From Microbispora triticiradicis (GTDB taxonomy: Bacteria > Actinomycetota > Actinomycetes > Streptosporangiales > Streptosporangiaceae): a stretch of DNA of 64,000 nucleotides. Numbering within the stretch: the stretch's first letter is position 1; each line of letters begins with the position of its first letter. Positions 15,501 through 23,591 of this stretch are shown piece by piece. The stretch is taken from the NCBI GenBank assembly GCA_003260025.2, contig QFZU02000072.1, forward strand, positions 1 through 64,000. The letters run 5' to 3'. The notes under the pieces were generated by a model that worked only from the letters and a program-made list of their open reading frames with translations, searched no databases and had not been told where the DNA came from. The translations under genes and the position numbers were made by a program.

Positions 15501-16147
15501 TCACAGCCACTCGTTTATGGCCGCGACAAGGATGGTCGCCTCGTAGCGGACCGCGAGCTTGTCGTACCTCGTGGCCCCAGCCCGGTGCCTCTTGAGGCGG
15601 TTGATGCCGCACTCGACCGCGTGCCGAGCCTTGTAGTCCTGCGGATCGAACTTCGGCGGACGGCCGCCGTGGGAGCCGCGTTTCTTGCGGTTGCGGGCCT
15701 GGTCGGCCTTGTCCGGGATGGCGCAGCGGATCCCGCGCCGCCGCAGGTAAGCGCGGTTCTTCCGGGAGGCATACGCCTTGTCGGCGCGCACGCGATCCGG
15801 CCGGGTGCGCGGCCTGCCCGGCCCAAGACGCGGGACACTGACCTTGTTCAGAACAGGCTCGAACTGCGGCGAATCGCCCCGCTGCCCGGCCGTGATCACG
15901 ATGGACATGGGCTTCTGGCCCTGTTCGACAGCCAGGTGCAGCTTGGTCGTCAGGCCGCCGCGCGAGCGCCCGAGCCCGTGGTCGTCCGGCTCGACGGTGA
16001 CGCCACCAGGCGGCTCCTTCTGCAGCTCCCCTTTTTCCTCGCCCCGGCGGCGTGCTGGTGGGCCCGGCACACCGTGGAGTCGACGTTGATGTCCCAGGTG
16101 ATCAGATCCTTTGCGTCAGCCCGGGCCTGGAGCGCGGTGAAGAAGGG
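15501..16147 (-). pseudogene. IS5-family transposase, truncated and frameshifted
   Basis: The longest frame (15501-16070) carries the C-terminal part of an IS5-type DDE transposase: [37 protein letters not shown] with the second catalytic region, and the ending [20 protein letters not shown]. Further upstream (to 16147) the protein continues in another frame as [20 protein letters not shown] (including the first Asp); one missing G in the AAAAAGGGG run near 16035 separates the two. A TGA at 16148-16150 closes that frame and the first third of the protein is absent. The copy is therefore dead. I could not identify its terminal repeats. Confidence 0.8.
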
Positions 16148-16407
16148 TCACGACGCGAAGGTCGACGCCTTCGCGCACGAACTCCGTGCGGTGGCGGTGC
16201 CGTCTCCTGGTAAGGGCATGGTGGCGGATCGGTCGTTGCCCGGAGGAGGACAAGTGAATACGATGAGTCACGAGTTGATTACCCAGCGCAAGGATTGCTG
16301 GGGGATCCGCAGCCGGCCCCGCCCGGGAGAGGACAGACGATTTCGGTCTGCCTTGTCTTTGCGCGACGTCCGGTCAAAGGCATCTCGTCTCAGGAGAGGA
16401 GCATTCG
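16148..16407. other. Upstream region of the toxin pair
   Basis: This region joins the IS5 relic to the toxin genes and should contain their promoter. A strong Shine-Dalgarno-like GGAGGAGGA at 16242-16250 sits before a GTG at 16254, but the frame behind it runs on into the aegerolysin gene in another phase and is not convincing. It could be a leader or the tail of a lost gene. Confidence 0.35.
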
Positions 16408-16881
16408 ATGACCCGTTGGGTTCACCTGGCCGCCGTAGCGGTGCTGGGAGCCGGGCTTGCGGCGGTTCCTGGCGCCGCACAAGCCGCGCCGGCCCACGAC
16501 CCGATGGCACAACAGCAGAGCGCGGCGCGCAGCGTCGCCGTCACGTTCAACAACACCACCAAGTGTGTGCTGACGCTGCGCGACAAGGAGCTCAACCACG
16601 GAATCTGGGTGACACACCCCGCGCGGACGATTCAGCCCGGCACCAGCGACAACTTCGAGACCGAGTCCGACGGAGTCATGACCGGCACCGAGGCCGCGGT
16701 GAGCTACCTGGCCAGCAACTGCACCCAGTCAGGCAAGCGGATCCGCTTCCACTGGGACAACCCCTACACGGGACGCAACAGCTACGACTGGGACCAGACC
16801 GACCAGGTCTTCGACACCGACTACACCGGTGGTAACGGCAACAACGCCTCCGTGACCGCAACGGTCTCGGCACCCGACTGA
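16408..16881 (+). CDS. Gpp34/Cry34-like aegerolysin, secreted
   Basis: This 157-residue protein has a signal peptide (residues 1-26, cleavage after AQA) and a mature aegerolysin-type beta-sandwich. Family markers are RSVAVTFNNTTKCVLTL (41-57), the ELNHGIW strand, ESDGVMTGTE (86-95) and FHWDNPYTGRNSYD (114-127), then GGNGNNASVT. From memory, ESNGFMTGTEG and YFDNPFAGSNKYD occupy the same places in the 14-kDa Cry34Ab toxin. Cys53 and Cys105 may form a disulfide. Aegerolysins bind membrane lipids and work with a larger pore-forming partner; the next gene encodes a candidate. AGGAGAGGAG precedes the ATG. The family call is firm; insect toxicity is inference. Confidence 0.88.
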   Translation: MTRWVHLAAVAVLGAGLAAVPGAAQAAPAHDPMAQQQSAARSVAVTFNNTTKCVLTLRDKELNHGIWVTHPARTIQPGTSDNFETESDGVMTGTEAAVSYLASNCTQSGKRIRFHWDNPYTGRNSYDWDQTDQVFDTDYTGGNGNNASVTATVSAPD

Positions 16882-17073
16882 TCCGCCGGCCTACCGGCTC
16901 TCACCCAGACAGATCACCGACCTGGTCCTGCAGCGGCGATCCCCCGCGGCCTGTTCTGGAGCCTCCTACCGGCCAGGTCAGGCCGCCGGGGACGGACCGC
17001 GCCCTCACAGGCGCCGGTCCGGGTCGCGGCAAGGCCAGCCTCCCTGTGATCCTTCATTCCCAAGGAGCGCGCT

Positions 17074-18183
17074 GTGACGACAGCCGACCAGACCTACGAC
17101 GCCTCCCAAACCTCCGGCGCCACGCTCAAGCCGGGCGGCATCTATCTGATCAAGCAGGCCGACGGGAATAACGTGCGGGTGTACCGGCCCGAGCTGCCCA
17201 AGTGCCTACTCGACCTGGCCGCCAAGCCCGAGCCCGCCAACTACTTCCACCTGATGCCGATCAACAGCGCACGCACCACCTACTGGATCGTCAACGCCAA
17301 CCGGGGCGAGCTGGTGATGCCTGAGAACCTCAGCAGCGCCGCGGACACGAACCTTGTGATCGAGACCTCCGGCCAGCAGCGAGCCTGGGCGGCCAACACT
17401 CTCACCCACTGGGGCATCGTCGGCAATGGCGTCGACTACGAGATCACCAACGCCAGCACCAGCCTGTACGCCCGCCGCAAGAAGGCAGGCGACCCGCCGC
17501 TGCTCGTCGGGGACGACGATGAAACCCTGGCCCGGTTCACCCTTCAAAGGGTCAATCACCTGCCCAAGGTCGAGAACTTGGCGCACATCGACACCGACCC
17601 GTCCCAGATCGGTGACGTGGACCGGCTCAAGGGCTTCCAGCAGCCCAAGATACGCACCGACGAGGTCCTCATAGGCCAGGCCGCCATCCCCTACCTGGCG
17701 ATCAACGAGCCCGGCAAGGACACCACCTGGCAGGCCAAGCACAGCCCGTACTACCTCGTGCGGCGCTACGGCTACTGGCAGCAGGTGCTTTACTACGAGC
17801 ACGCCGGCAACAGCAACTACACCAAGACCGAAGAGGCCTACATCGGGCTGACCACTCGCAACGAGCAGGTGGTCGAGGAGACCACCGACATCCGCGTCGG
17901 CCTCGACCTCTCGTTCTCCTACAAGGGATTCTCCGCCGCGGTCAGCTCCTCCTACGAGCACGAGCTGAAGGTCACCACCACCTCCCAGGAAATCAAGGAA
18001 CAGTGGAAGAAGGTAACCGTCAGCCGGGAATTCAAAAATGACGGGAAGCGTGTCGCCCTGTGCGTCTGGTACCGCGGAGATCACTACACCGTCCACCGGA
18101 TCGATTCGGCCGAAACCTTGATCGCCGACTGGCGCACCCTCACCGAGACCGGCCATATCGACGACGGATGGCCAAAGAACTGA
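17074..18183 (+). CDS. Tpp/Toxin_10 (Cry35/Bin-like) pore-forming toxin component
   Basis: GTG 17074 follows AAGGAG. The 369-residue product has no signal peptide. Residues about 15-160 form a beta-trefoil lectin-like head (GGIYLIKQADGNNVRVY, then YWIVNANRGELV, W113, then ARFTLQRV). Residues about 170-369 match Toxin_10: SPYYLVRRYGYWQQ (224-237) corresponds to TPYYILKKYQYWQR of Cry35Ab as I remember it, and residues 272-295 alternate polar and nonpolar side chains as in a membrane-inserting beta-hairpin. Cry35 is the receptor-binding, pore-forming partner of Cry34, and the preceding gene is Cry34-like, so the two probably act together. Target host and export route are unknown. Confidence 0.85.
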   Translation: MTTADQTYDASQTSGATLKPGGIYLIKQADGNNVRVYRPELPKCLLDLAAKPEPANYFHLMPINSARTTYWIVNANRGELVMPENLSSAADTNLVIETSGQQRAWAANTLTHWGIVGNGVDYEITNASTSLYARRKKAGDPPLLVGDDDETLARFTLQRVNHLPKVENLAHIDTDPSQIGDVDRLKGFQQPKIRTDEVLIGQAAIPYLAINEPGKDTTWQAKHSPYYLVRRYGYWQQVLYYEHAGNSNYTKTEEAYIGLTTRNEQVVEETTDIRVGLDLSFSYKGFSAAVSSSYEHELKVTTTSQEIKEQWKKVTVSREFKNDGKRVALCVWYRGDHYTVHRIDSAETLIADWRTLTETGHIDDGWPKN

Positions 18184-18278
18184 CCCATCCCGGCCTCGAC
18201 AGCACCGCGGAACCGAGCAGCACCGCCGCGCCGGCCTGCCGGCGCACCGCCGGGTCCGCGGCCGCGCGGGCCAGCGCA

Positions 18279-18303
18279 GCCGCCGCCGGAAAACGGCGGC
18301 GGC
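18279..18303 (+). terminator. Terminator of the toxin pair
   Basis: A perfect 10-bp GC stem (18279-18288 with 18294-18303) around the loop GAAAA follows the Tpp-like gene by about 95 bases and lies before a convergent gene. It probably ends transcripts from both sides. Confidence 0.65.
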
Positions 18304-18401
18304 GAGACATCGCCCGCAGCCGTGGCGGGGGTGACACGGAGCGGCGACGCGTCTCCTATATGTACATAGCAGTGCGTCCTTAGACGCCGAGCAGCGCGTT
18401 C

Positions 18402-19319
18402 TCAGGCGCTGAGCAGTGCGTCCAGGCCGATCGGGTCCTCGTGGGTGCCCGGCACCGTGCACGCGTGCGCCCCCGCCACGGCGCCCAGTCGTACGCACTC
18501 CTCCAGGGGCCGGCCGTCCAGGCGGCCGTACAGGAAGCCCGAGACGAACGCGTCGCCGGCGCCGTTGGTGTCGGCCACCGGCGCCGGGAGCGGCAGGGCC
18601 GGGAAGTGCCGCAGGCTGCCCGCGGCCAGCACGTGGCAGCCCGCCGCGCCGTCGGTGCAGACGACCAGCGACGCGCGGCCCCGCTCCGCGATCGACCGCA
18701 TGACCCTCTCGCGCCGGTCGCCGAGCCTGGCGGCGGACAGGAAGACGATGTCGGAGGAGAGGGCGAAGTCGCGGTGGTGCTCGGCCTCCCCGTCCCAGTC
18801 GTGCAGGTCGGTCGAGGTCGTCGTGCCTACGGGGATGTCCGCGTACACGTGCCGGGAGAAGTCCGTGATGGACAGGTGGACGTGCCGCGCCGCGCGAAGC
18901 GCGGGCAGGTAGAGGTCCCGGGGCAGCCGCTCCCCGGCCACCGCCCGGGGGTCGAACAGCGAGGTGCGCCGCCCGTCGGGGCCGACGAGCAGCACGCTGC
19001 GCCGGGTGCCCGCCGCCGTGACCGCATGGCGGAAGTCCACGCCCCGGGCGGCGAGGTGGGCGCGGATCAACGCGCCCTGCGGGTCGTCGCCGATCAGGTC
19101 GACGAGCGTCACCCGCAGGCCGAGCGCGCGGCAGCCGAGCGCCACCCCGGCGCCGGTGTTGCCGATCCGGTCCACGACGGGCGGCACGGTGTAGGTGTCG
19201 GCGTACGGCAGGGGCAGCTCGGGCACGTAGACGGTGGTGTCGACGCCGGCGCCGCCGACGACGAGGACGTCGAGCGGGCGGTCGGCGACGACGCGGTCGT
19301 CGGCGTCATCAGGGGTCAC
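18402..19319 (-). CDS. PfkB-family carbohydrate kinase
   Basis: The product has the ribokinase/PfkB fold: N-terminal DVLVVGGAGVDTTVYVPELP, the GNTGAGVALGCRALG substrate-binding region, and the signature DTNGAGDAFVSGFLYG with the catalytic Asp, near the C-terminus. It phosphorylates a sugar or nucleoside; the substrate cannot be read from sequence. The open frame begins at ATG 19436 (344 aa), but the extra 39 codons lack GC3 bias; GTG 19319 follows CGGAG and gives a normal 305-residue enzyme, so I prefer it. It is a leftward single gene convergent with the toxin pair and looks like the first gene of the conserved chromosomal part. Confidence 0.85.
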   Translation of the reverse strand: MTPDDADDRVVADRPLDVLVVGGAGVDTTVYVPELPLPYADTYTVPPVVDRIGNTGAGVALGCRALGLRVTLVDLIGDDPQGALIRAHLAARGVDFRHAVTAAGTRRSVLLVGPDGRRTSLFDPRAVAGERLPRDLYLPALRAARHVHLSITDFSRHVYADIPVGTTTSTDLHDWDGEAEHHRDFALSSDIVFLSAARLGDRRERVMRSIAERGRASLVVCTDGAAGCHVLAAGSLRHFPALPLPAPVADTNGAGDAFVSGFLYGRLDGRPLEECVRLGAVAGAHACTVPGTHEDPIGLDALLSA

Positions 19320-19439
19320 GTCGGCTCCGGACGGTCGCGGCGCGGAATCAGGGCGGTACGACGCTGCCAGATCACCGAGGTCGACGAAAGACTGCCTCGC
19401 CCGGCGTCGAAAATCTGTGTTCGCCGCAGTAGACATTTG

Positions 19440-19892
19440 GGCCCGCTGGGGCTAGTGTTTCTCGCATCGTAAGGAACGGTTGGACCGGGCAGCGGAAGTA
19501 TCTGCATCACGACGAACTGCCCGGAGCACGACGAAGTCGGAAGTCGATGGCAGAAGGCCGGGTGTGACGGGCTGGTGCAGTGGTTGAGGCCCTGATCGTC
19601 GGCGCGCTGCCGCAGGTGAAGCCGGACGATGGTCCGGGAAGAAGAGATGAAGGGAGTGCTGACGCCATCAGGATCGCCCGTTGCCGGCTGAGTCTCGCCG
19701 CTCGGGTACCGCAGTTCCACAGGAAGCAGGTGGTCTACGGTCACGCATCCGCGATCCCCGCATCGCCGCCGCTCAGTACGGCGGACGCGGAAAACAGTTG
19801 GCCGGCCGGACATGGCCGGTAGATGGTGTTGAACTCTTCGGGCCCCGGCACGACAGGTGCCGGGGCCCCCTGACGCGTGATGAAAGGAACGT
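19440..19892 (+). other. Possible structured leader or small RNA region before the MerR-like gene
   Basis: No convincing protein gene is present in about 450 bases. Instead there are three inverted repeats on the plus strand: CCGGGCAG/CTGCCCGG around 19488-19525, CCGGCC/GGCCGG at 19802-19819, and a very strong 12-bp hairpin at 19840-19868. A -10-like TAGTGT near 19450 could start a transcript. This could be a long 5' leader of the MerR-like gene or a separate RNA ending at the last hairpin. Confidence 0.4.
19840..19868 (+). terminator. Strong hairpin (terminator or attenuator)
   Basis: A perfect 12-bp stem (19840-19851 with 19857-19868) with the loop GACAG lies 24 bases before the MerR-like start codon. 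It could end an upstream RNA or attenuate the gene behind it. Confidence 0.55.
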
Positions 19893-20294
19893 ATGGTTCA
19901 ACCTCGTTCGGCTGCCGAGGGTGCCACACACGCTCACGGCGGCATTGCGGACTCGGCCGGGTCCGGGGCCGGACCCAGGGCCGAAGACCGGTTCGACGAT
20001 GAGGACTACCCCGCCTACAGCATGGGCGCGGCCGCGGAGATGCTCGGTGTCAGCCCCGCGTTCCTGCGGGCTCTGGGCGCCGCGAAACTGATCGAGCCGA
20101 AACGCTCCAGCGGCGGCCATCGCCGCTACTCCCGCTACCAGTTGCGGCTGGCCGCGCGCGCCCGGGAACTCGTCGATCAGGGCACTCCTGTGGAAGCCGC
20201 CTGCCGGATCATCATCTTGGAAGACCAGCTCGCCGAAGCGCTGCGCGTCAACGACGCGCGCGACCGCCCGCCCGGAGAAGCCACGCGGCCGTGA
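19893..20294 (+). CDS. MerR-like HTH regulator
   Basis: This 133-residue protein has a disordered Gly/Ala-rich N-terminus and then a MerR-type winged helix: YSMGAAAEMLGVSPAFLRAL, LGAAKLIEPKRSSGGHRRYS and RYQLRLAARARELVDQG, the latter being the R-Y-S wing common to the family. A short C-terminal helix (EDQLAEALRVNDA) may dimerise. It has no effector-binding domain, so it belongs to the short MerR group that often sits beside cold-shock genes in actinomycetes. AAGGAA precedes the ATG at 19893. A strong hairpin lies between its presumed promoter and the start, which suggests post-initiation control. Confidence 0.85.
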   Translation: MVQPRSAAEGATHAHGGIADSAGSGAGPRAEDRFDDEDYPAYSMGAAAEMLGVSPAFLRALGAAKLIEPKRSSGGHRRYSRYQLRLAARARELVDQGTPVEAACRIIILEDQLAEALRVNDARDRPPGEATRP

Positions 20295-20349
20295 TCGGCG
20301 TTTCGTGCCGCCGATTCTCATCGCGGCGGCCATGCGGAGCCGGAAACGA

Positions 20350-20385
20350 ATCAGGGCTCGCACCCGTGAAGGTGCGAGCCCTGAT
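20350..20385. terminator. Bidirectional terminator between MerR-like gene and cspA
   Basis: A perfect 15-bp stem (20350-20364 with 20371-20385) and 6-base loop lies between the convergent ends of the MerR-like gene and the cold-shock gene. On the minus strand it is followed by a short T-containing stretch. Confidence 0.8.
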
Positions 20386-20401
20386 ACGTGACGCCGCTTT
20401 G

Positions 20402-20608
20402 TCAGGCGGCGACGATGTTCTCGGCCTGAGGGCCCTTCTGGCCCTGGGTGACGTCAAAGGCCACCTTCTGGCCCTCGCGCAGCTCGCGGTAGCCGCCCTG
20501 AGAGACGATGTTGGAGTAGTGCGCGAAGACGTCGGCGCCGCCGCCGTCCTGCTCGATGAAGCCGAAGCCCTTTTCCGCGTTGAACCACTTGACGGTGCCG
20601 GAAGCCAT
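20402..20608 (-). CDS. cspA: Cold-shock protein (CspA family)
   Basis: This 68-residue single OB-fold protein has the RNP1 motif KGFGFIEQD and the RNP2-type DVFAHYSNI, and starts [18 protein letters not shown] as in nearly all actinobacterial CspA proteins. It binds single-stranded RNA and DNA and acts as an RNA chaperone. The start is the ATG at 20608, preceded by GAGGAGAT; the open frame upstream is not coding. About 150 bases of locally AT-rich leader (20610-20780) lie before it, as in cold-inducible csp mRNAs. A strong terminator follows. Confidence 0.97.
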   Translation of the reverse strand: MASGTVKWFNAEKGFGFIEQDGGGADVFAHYSNIVSQGGYRELREGQKVAFDVTQGQKGPQAENIVAA

Positions 20609-20903
20609 GTCGATCTCCTCTTGATAGGTGTGGCCGGAATCCGCGTCGTCACGAATTCCGCGTTGCCGCGATAGGCCCACACCCGGAGTAGACCGGGCAA
20701 ACAAAAATGCACCTGAGGCTACATACCGTCAGGTGCACACAAGTTCATCATGGGTACCACAACTGCAACTACGTCTAACTTAGCACACGTGAGGCGCGAT
20801 ACGCATACCGCGCCGCCGTCCGCCCGGACAGATCGCGTTCCGCGCCGCACCCCCGCACCCCGCTCGCCTTCGGAAAGACGCCCCGGGGGGCGGGAGCACG
20901 GCG

Positions 20904-21944
20904 TCAGCGGTTGACGAGAGGGCCGGAGCTGGTGGAACCGCGGACGACGAGTTCCGGTTGGTAGACGAGCTCGACGTGCTTGCCGGGGGTGCCGCCGATC
21001 TCCTCCAGCAGCGTCTGCACCGCGGCCGCGGCCATGGCGCCGATCGGCTTGCGCACGGTCGTCAGCGGCGGGTCGGTGAACGCCATCAGCGGCGAGTCGT
21101 CGAACCCGACGACCGACACGTCCCCCGGCACCGACAGCCCGCGCTCGCGGGCGGCGCGGATGGCGCCGAGGGCCATCAGGTCGCTGGCGCAGAAGATGCC
21201 GGTGCAGCCCCGCTCGATCAGCGCGCCCGCCGCGGCCTGCCCGCCCTCGACCGAGAACAGCGAGTGCTGCACGAGGTTCTCGACGTCGCTCAGGCCGAGC
21301 AGCTGGGCCATCGCCTGGCGGAAGCCCTCGATCTTGCGGATCACCGGGACGAAGCGCCGCTGCCCCAGCGCGAGCCCGATCCGCTCGTGGCCGAGGTCCA
21401 CCAGGTGCTGTACGGCGAGCCGGGCGGCGAGCCGGTCGTCCGGCGAGATGAACGGCGCCGGGATGGCGTCGCTGTACCCGTCGACCAGCACGATCGGCAG
21501 CCCGCGGTCGGTGAGCCGGGTGTAGCGGTCCATCCGGGCGGTCGTGTCGGCGTGCAGGCCGGAGACGAAGACGATGCCGGAGACGCCACGGTCGAGGAGC
21601 ATCTCGGTGAACTCGTCCTCGGGCGCGCCGCCGGGCTCCTGCGTGCACAGGATCGGCGTGTAGCCGTGCTGGATCAGCGACTTCTCCATCGCCTGGGCGA
21701 AGGCCGGGAAGATCGGGTTGCCGAGCTCGGGGATCACCAGGCCGACCAGGCCGTTACTGCGCTGGCGCAGCCGCTGGGGCCGCTCGTAGCCCATGAGGTC
21801 GAGGGCGGTGAGCACGGCCTGGCGGGTGGCCGGGGCGACCCCCGCCTTGCCGTTGAGCACGCGGCTCACCGTCGCCTCGCTGACTCCGGCCTGAGCAGCG
21901 ATGTCAGCGAGGCGCGTGTTGTGCATGGCCACCACTTTAGACAT
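20904..21944 (-). CDS. LacI-family regulator of the maltose locus (MalR-like)
   Basis: The 346-residue protein has the LacI HTH at its N-terminus (RLADIAAQAGVSEATVSRVL, NGKAGVAPATRQAVLTAL) and a periplasmic-binding-protein-like effector domain (VGLVIPELGNPIFPAFAQAM, SDLMALGAIRAARERGLSVP, GDVSVVGFDDSPL). Its start overlaps the end of the alpha-glucosidase gene by 8 bases, so it is the last gene of malE-F-G-glucosidase-regulator. By comparison with MalR of Streptomyces it should repress the locus without maltose; candidate sites lie at 26919-26938 and 29205-29222. A second ATG at 21926 is an alternative start. Confidence 0.9.
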   Translation of the reverse strand: MSKVVAMHNTRLADIAAQAGVSEATVSRVLNGKAGVAPATRQAVLTALDLMGYERPQRLRQRSNGLVGLVIPELGNPIFPAFAQAMEKSLIQHGYTPILCTQEPGGAPEDEFTEMLLDRGVSGIVFVSGLHADTTARMDRYTRLTDRGLPIVLVDGYSDAIPAPFISPDDRLAARLAVQHLVDLGHERIGLALGQRRFVPVIRKIEGFRQAMAQLLGLSDVENLVQHSLFSVEGGQAAAGALIERGCTGIFCASDLMALGAIRAARERGLSVPGDVSVVGFDDSPLMAFTDPPLTTVRKPIGAMAAAAVQTLLEEIGGTPGKHVELVYQPELVVRGSTSSGPLVNR

Positions 21945-23565
21945 TGTCCCTGGTCCACCAGGTGGCGGAGTCGGGGGCCAGCCGGACCACGCCGCCGGAG
22001 GACTCCGGCCCGCTGCTGGCCAGCAGCGGCTCTCCGTACTCCGCGGCGCGGTCGTGCGGGATCTCCACCCATCCGGACGTCATGTTCAGGACGCAGGCGA
22101 ACGTGTCGCCGCGCCGGAACGCGAGGGTGCCGGGCGGACTGTCGAGCCAGGTCAGCGTGCCGTCGCCCAGTTCCGGGCGCTCCCGCCTGAGGGCGAGGGC
22201 GGCCCGGTAGAGGCTGAGCATCGACGCGCCGTCCCTCACCTGGGCCTCCACCGACAGGTCACGCCAGCCGGCCGGCACCGGCAGCCAGCTCTCCGTGATG
22301 CCCGGCGGGCTGAACCCGTACGGCGGCTCGCCCGCGTCGGTCCACGGCAGCGGGACCCGGCAGCCGTCCCGGCCGCTGTCGGGGTCGCGCAGCCGCTGGG
22401 GGTCCTGGAGGTACCGCTCCGGCAGGTCGAGCACCTCGGGCAGTCCCAGTTCCTCCCCCTGGTAGACGTAGGCGGAGCCGGGCAGCGCGAGCATGAGCAG
22501 CGCCGCCGCGCGCGCCCTGCGCAGGCCCCGCTCGCCGCCGCCGTACCGGGTGACGTGCCGCTTGACGTCGTGGTTGGACAGCACCCAGGTCGGCGGCGCG
22601 CCCACCAGCGCCGACGTGCGCACCGACTCGTCGATGACCTCGCGGAAGCGCACGGCGTCCCACGGCGCCTTGAGGAAGTGGAAGTTGAACGCCTGGTGCA
22701 GTTCGTCCGGGCGGACGTAGTTGGCCAGCCGCTCGGGCGAGGGCGCCCACGCCTCCGCGACGCCGATCCGCTCTCCTTCATAGGAGTCGAGGATGCGGCG
22801 CCAGGCCCGGTGGATCTCGTGGACGCCGTCCTGGTCGAAGAACGGCACGACCTGGGCGCCGATCATCTCGGCCTGCCCGGCGGCGCCCACGTCGGGCAGG
22901 CCGGGGGCCTTGACCATCCCGTGCGCCACATCGATCCGGAAGCCGTCCACCCCGAGGTCGAGCCAGAAGCGCAGCACGTCGGCGAACTCTTCGTGCACCT
23001 CCGGGTGCTCCCAGTTGAGGTCGGGCTGTTCGGGGGCGAACAGGTGGAGGTACCACTGCCCGTCCCCGACCCGGGTCCAGGCGGGCCCGCCGAAGATCGA
23101 CTCCCAGTCGTTGGGCGGCAGTTCGCCGGCGACGCCCTTGCCCTCGCGGAAGATGTAGCGGGCCCGCTCGGGGCTGCCGGGCGCGGCCCGCAGCGCCGCC
23201 TCGAACCAGGGGTGCCGGTCGGAGGTGTGGTTGGGCACCACGTCCACGATGATCCGCAGGCCGAGCCCGTGGGCGTCCTCGATCAGCGCCCGCGCGTCGG
23301 CGAGCGAGCCGAAGATCGGGTCGACGTCCCGGTAGTCGGCCACGTCGTAGCCGAAGTCGGCCATCGGCGAGGGATAGAACGGCGTCAGCCAGATCGCGTC
23401 CACGCCGAGGTCGGACAGGTAGCCCAGGCGGCTGCGTACGCCGAGCAGGTCGCCGACGCCGTCGCCGTTGCCGTCCGCGAAGCTGCGGACGTACACCTGG
23501 TAGATCACCGCGTCGCGCCACCACCGGGTGGTGACCACCGGCGGCGGGACGGCGAGTTCGGTCAT
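21937..23565 (-). CDS. GH13 alpha-glucosidase (oligo-1,6-glucosidase type)
   Basis: The 542-residue protein has no signal peptide, so it is intracellular. GH13 motifs occur in order: RDAVIYQVYVRSFADGNGDG, DVVPNHTSDRHPWF (region I), GFRIDVAHGM with the nucleophile Asp (region II), GVAEAW with the acid/base Glu (region III) and VLSNHDVKRHV (region IV). These match actinobacterial alpha-glucosidases such as AglA, which cleave imported maltose and maltodextrins to glucose. ATG 23565 is chosen because upstream sequence is the end of the malG gene region in another frame; the gap to malG is only 26 bases, and its end overlaps the LacI gene. Confidence 0.93.
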   Translation of the reverse strand: MTELAVPPPVVTTRWWRDAVIYQVYVRSFADGNGDGVGDLLGVRSRLGYLSDLGVDAIWLTPFYPSPMADFGYDVADYRDVDPIFGSLADARALIEDAHGLGLRIIVDVVPNHTSDRHPWFEAALRAAPGSPERARYIFREGKGVAGELPPNDWESIFGGPAWTRVGDGQWYLHLFAPEQPDLNWEHPEVHEEFADVLRFWLDLGVDGFRIDVAHGMVKAPGLPDVGAAGQAEMIGAQVVPFFDQDGVHEIHRAWRRILDSYEGERIGVAEAWAPSPERLANYVRPDELHQAFNFHFLKAPWDAVRFREVIDESVRTSALVGAPPTWVLSNHDVKRHVTRYGGGERGLRRARAAALLMLALPGSAYVYQGEELGLPEVLDLPERYLQDPQRLRDPDSGRDGCRVPLPWTDAGEPPYGFSPPGITESWLPVPAGWRDLSVEAQVRDGASMLSLYRAALALRRERPELGDGTLTWLDSPPGTLAFRRGDTFACVLNMTSGWVEIPHDRAAEYGEPLLASSGPESSGGVVRLAPDSATWWTRDNV

Positions 23566-23591
23566 GGGGATCCCCCGATTCTCATGTTGGG

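Noticed and set aside
16254-16835. Possible gene starting at GTG 16254 behind a strong Shine-Dalgarno-like site
   Set aside because: The frame runs into the aegerolysin gene out of phase and becomes Arg/Gly-rich. No homology pattern is visible, so I describe it only as upstream region.
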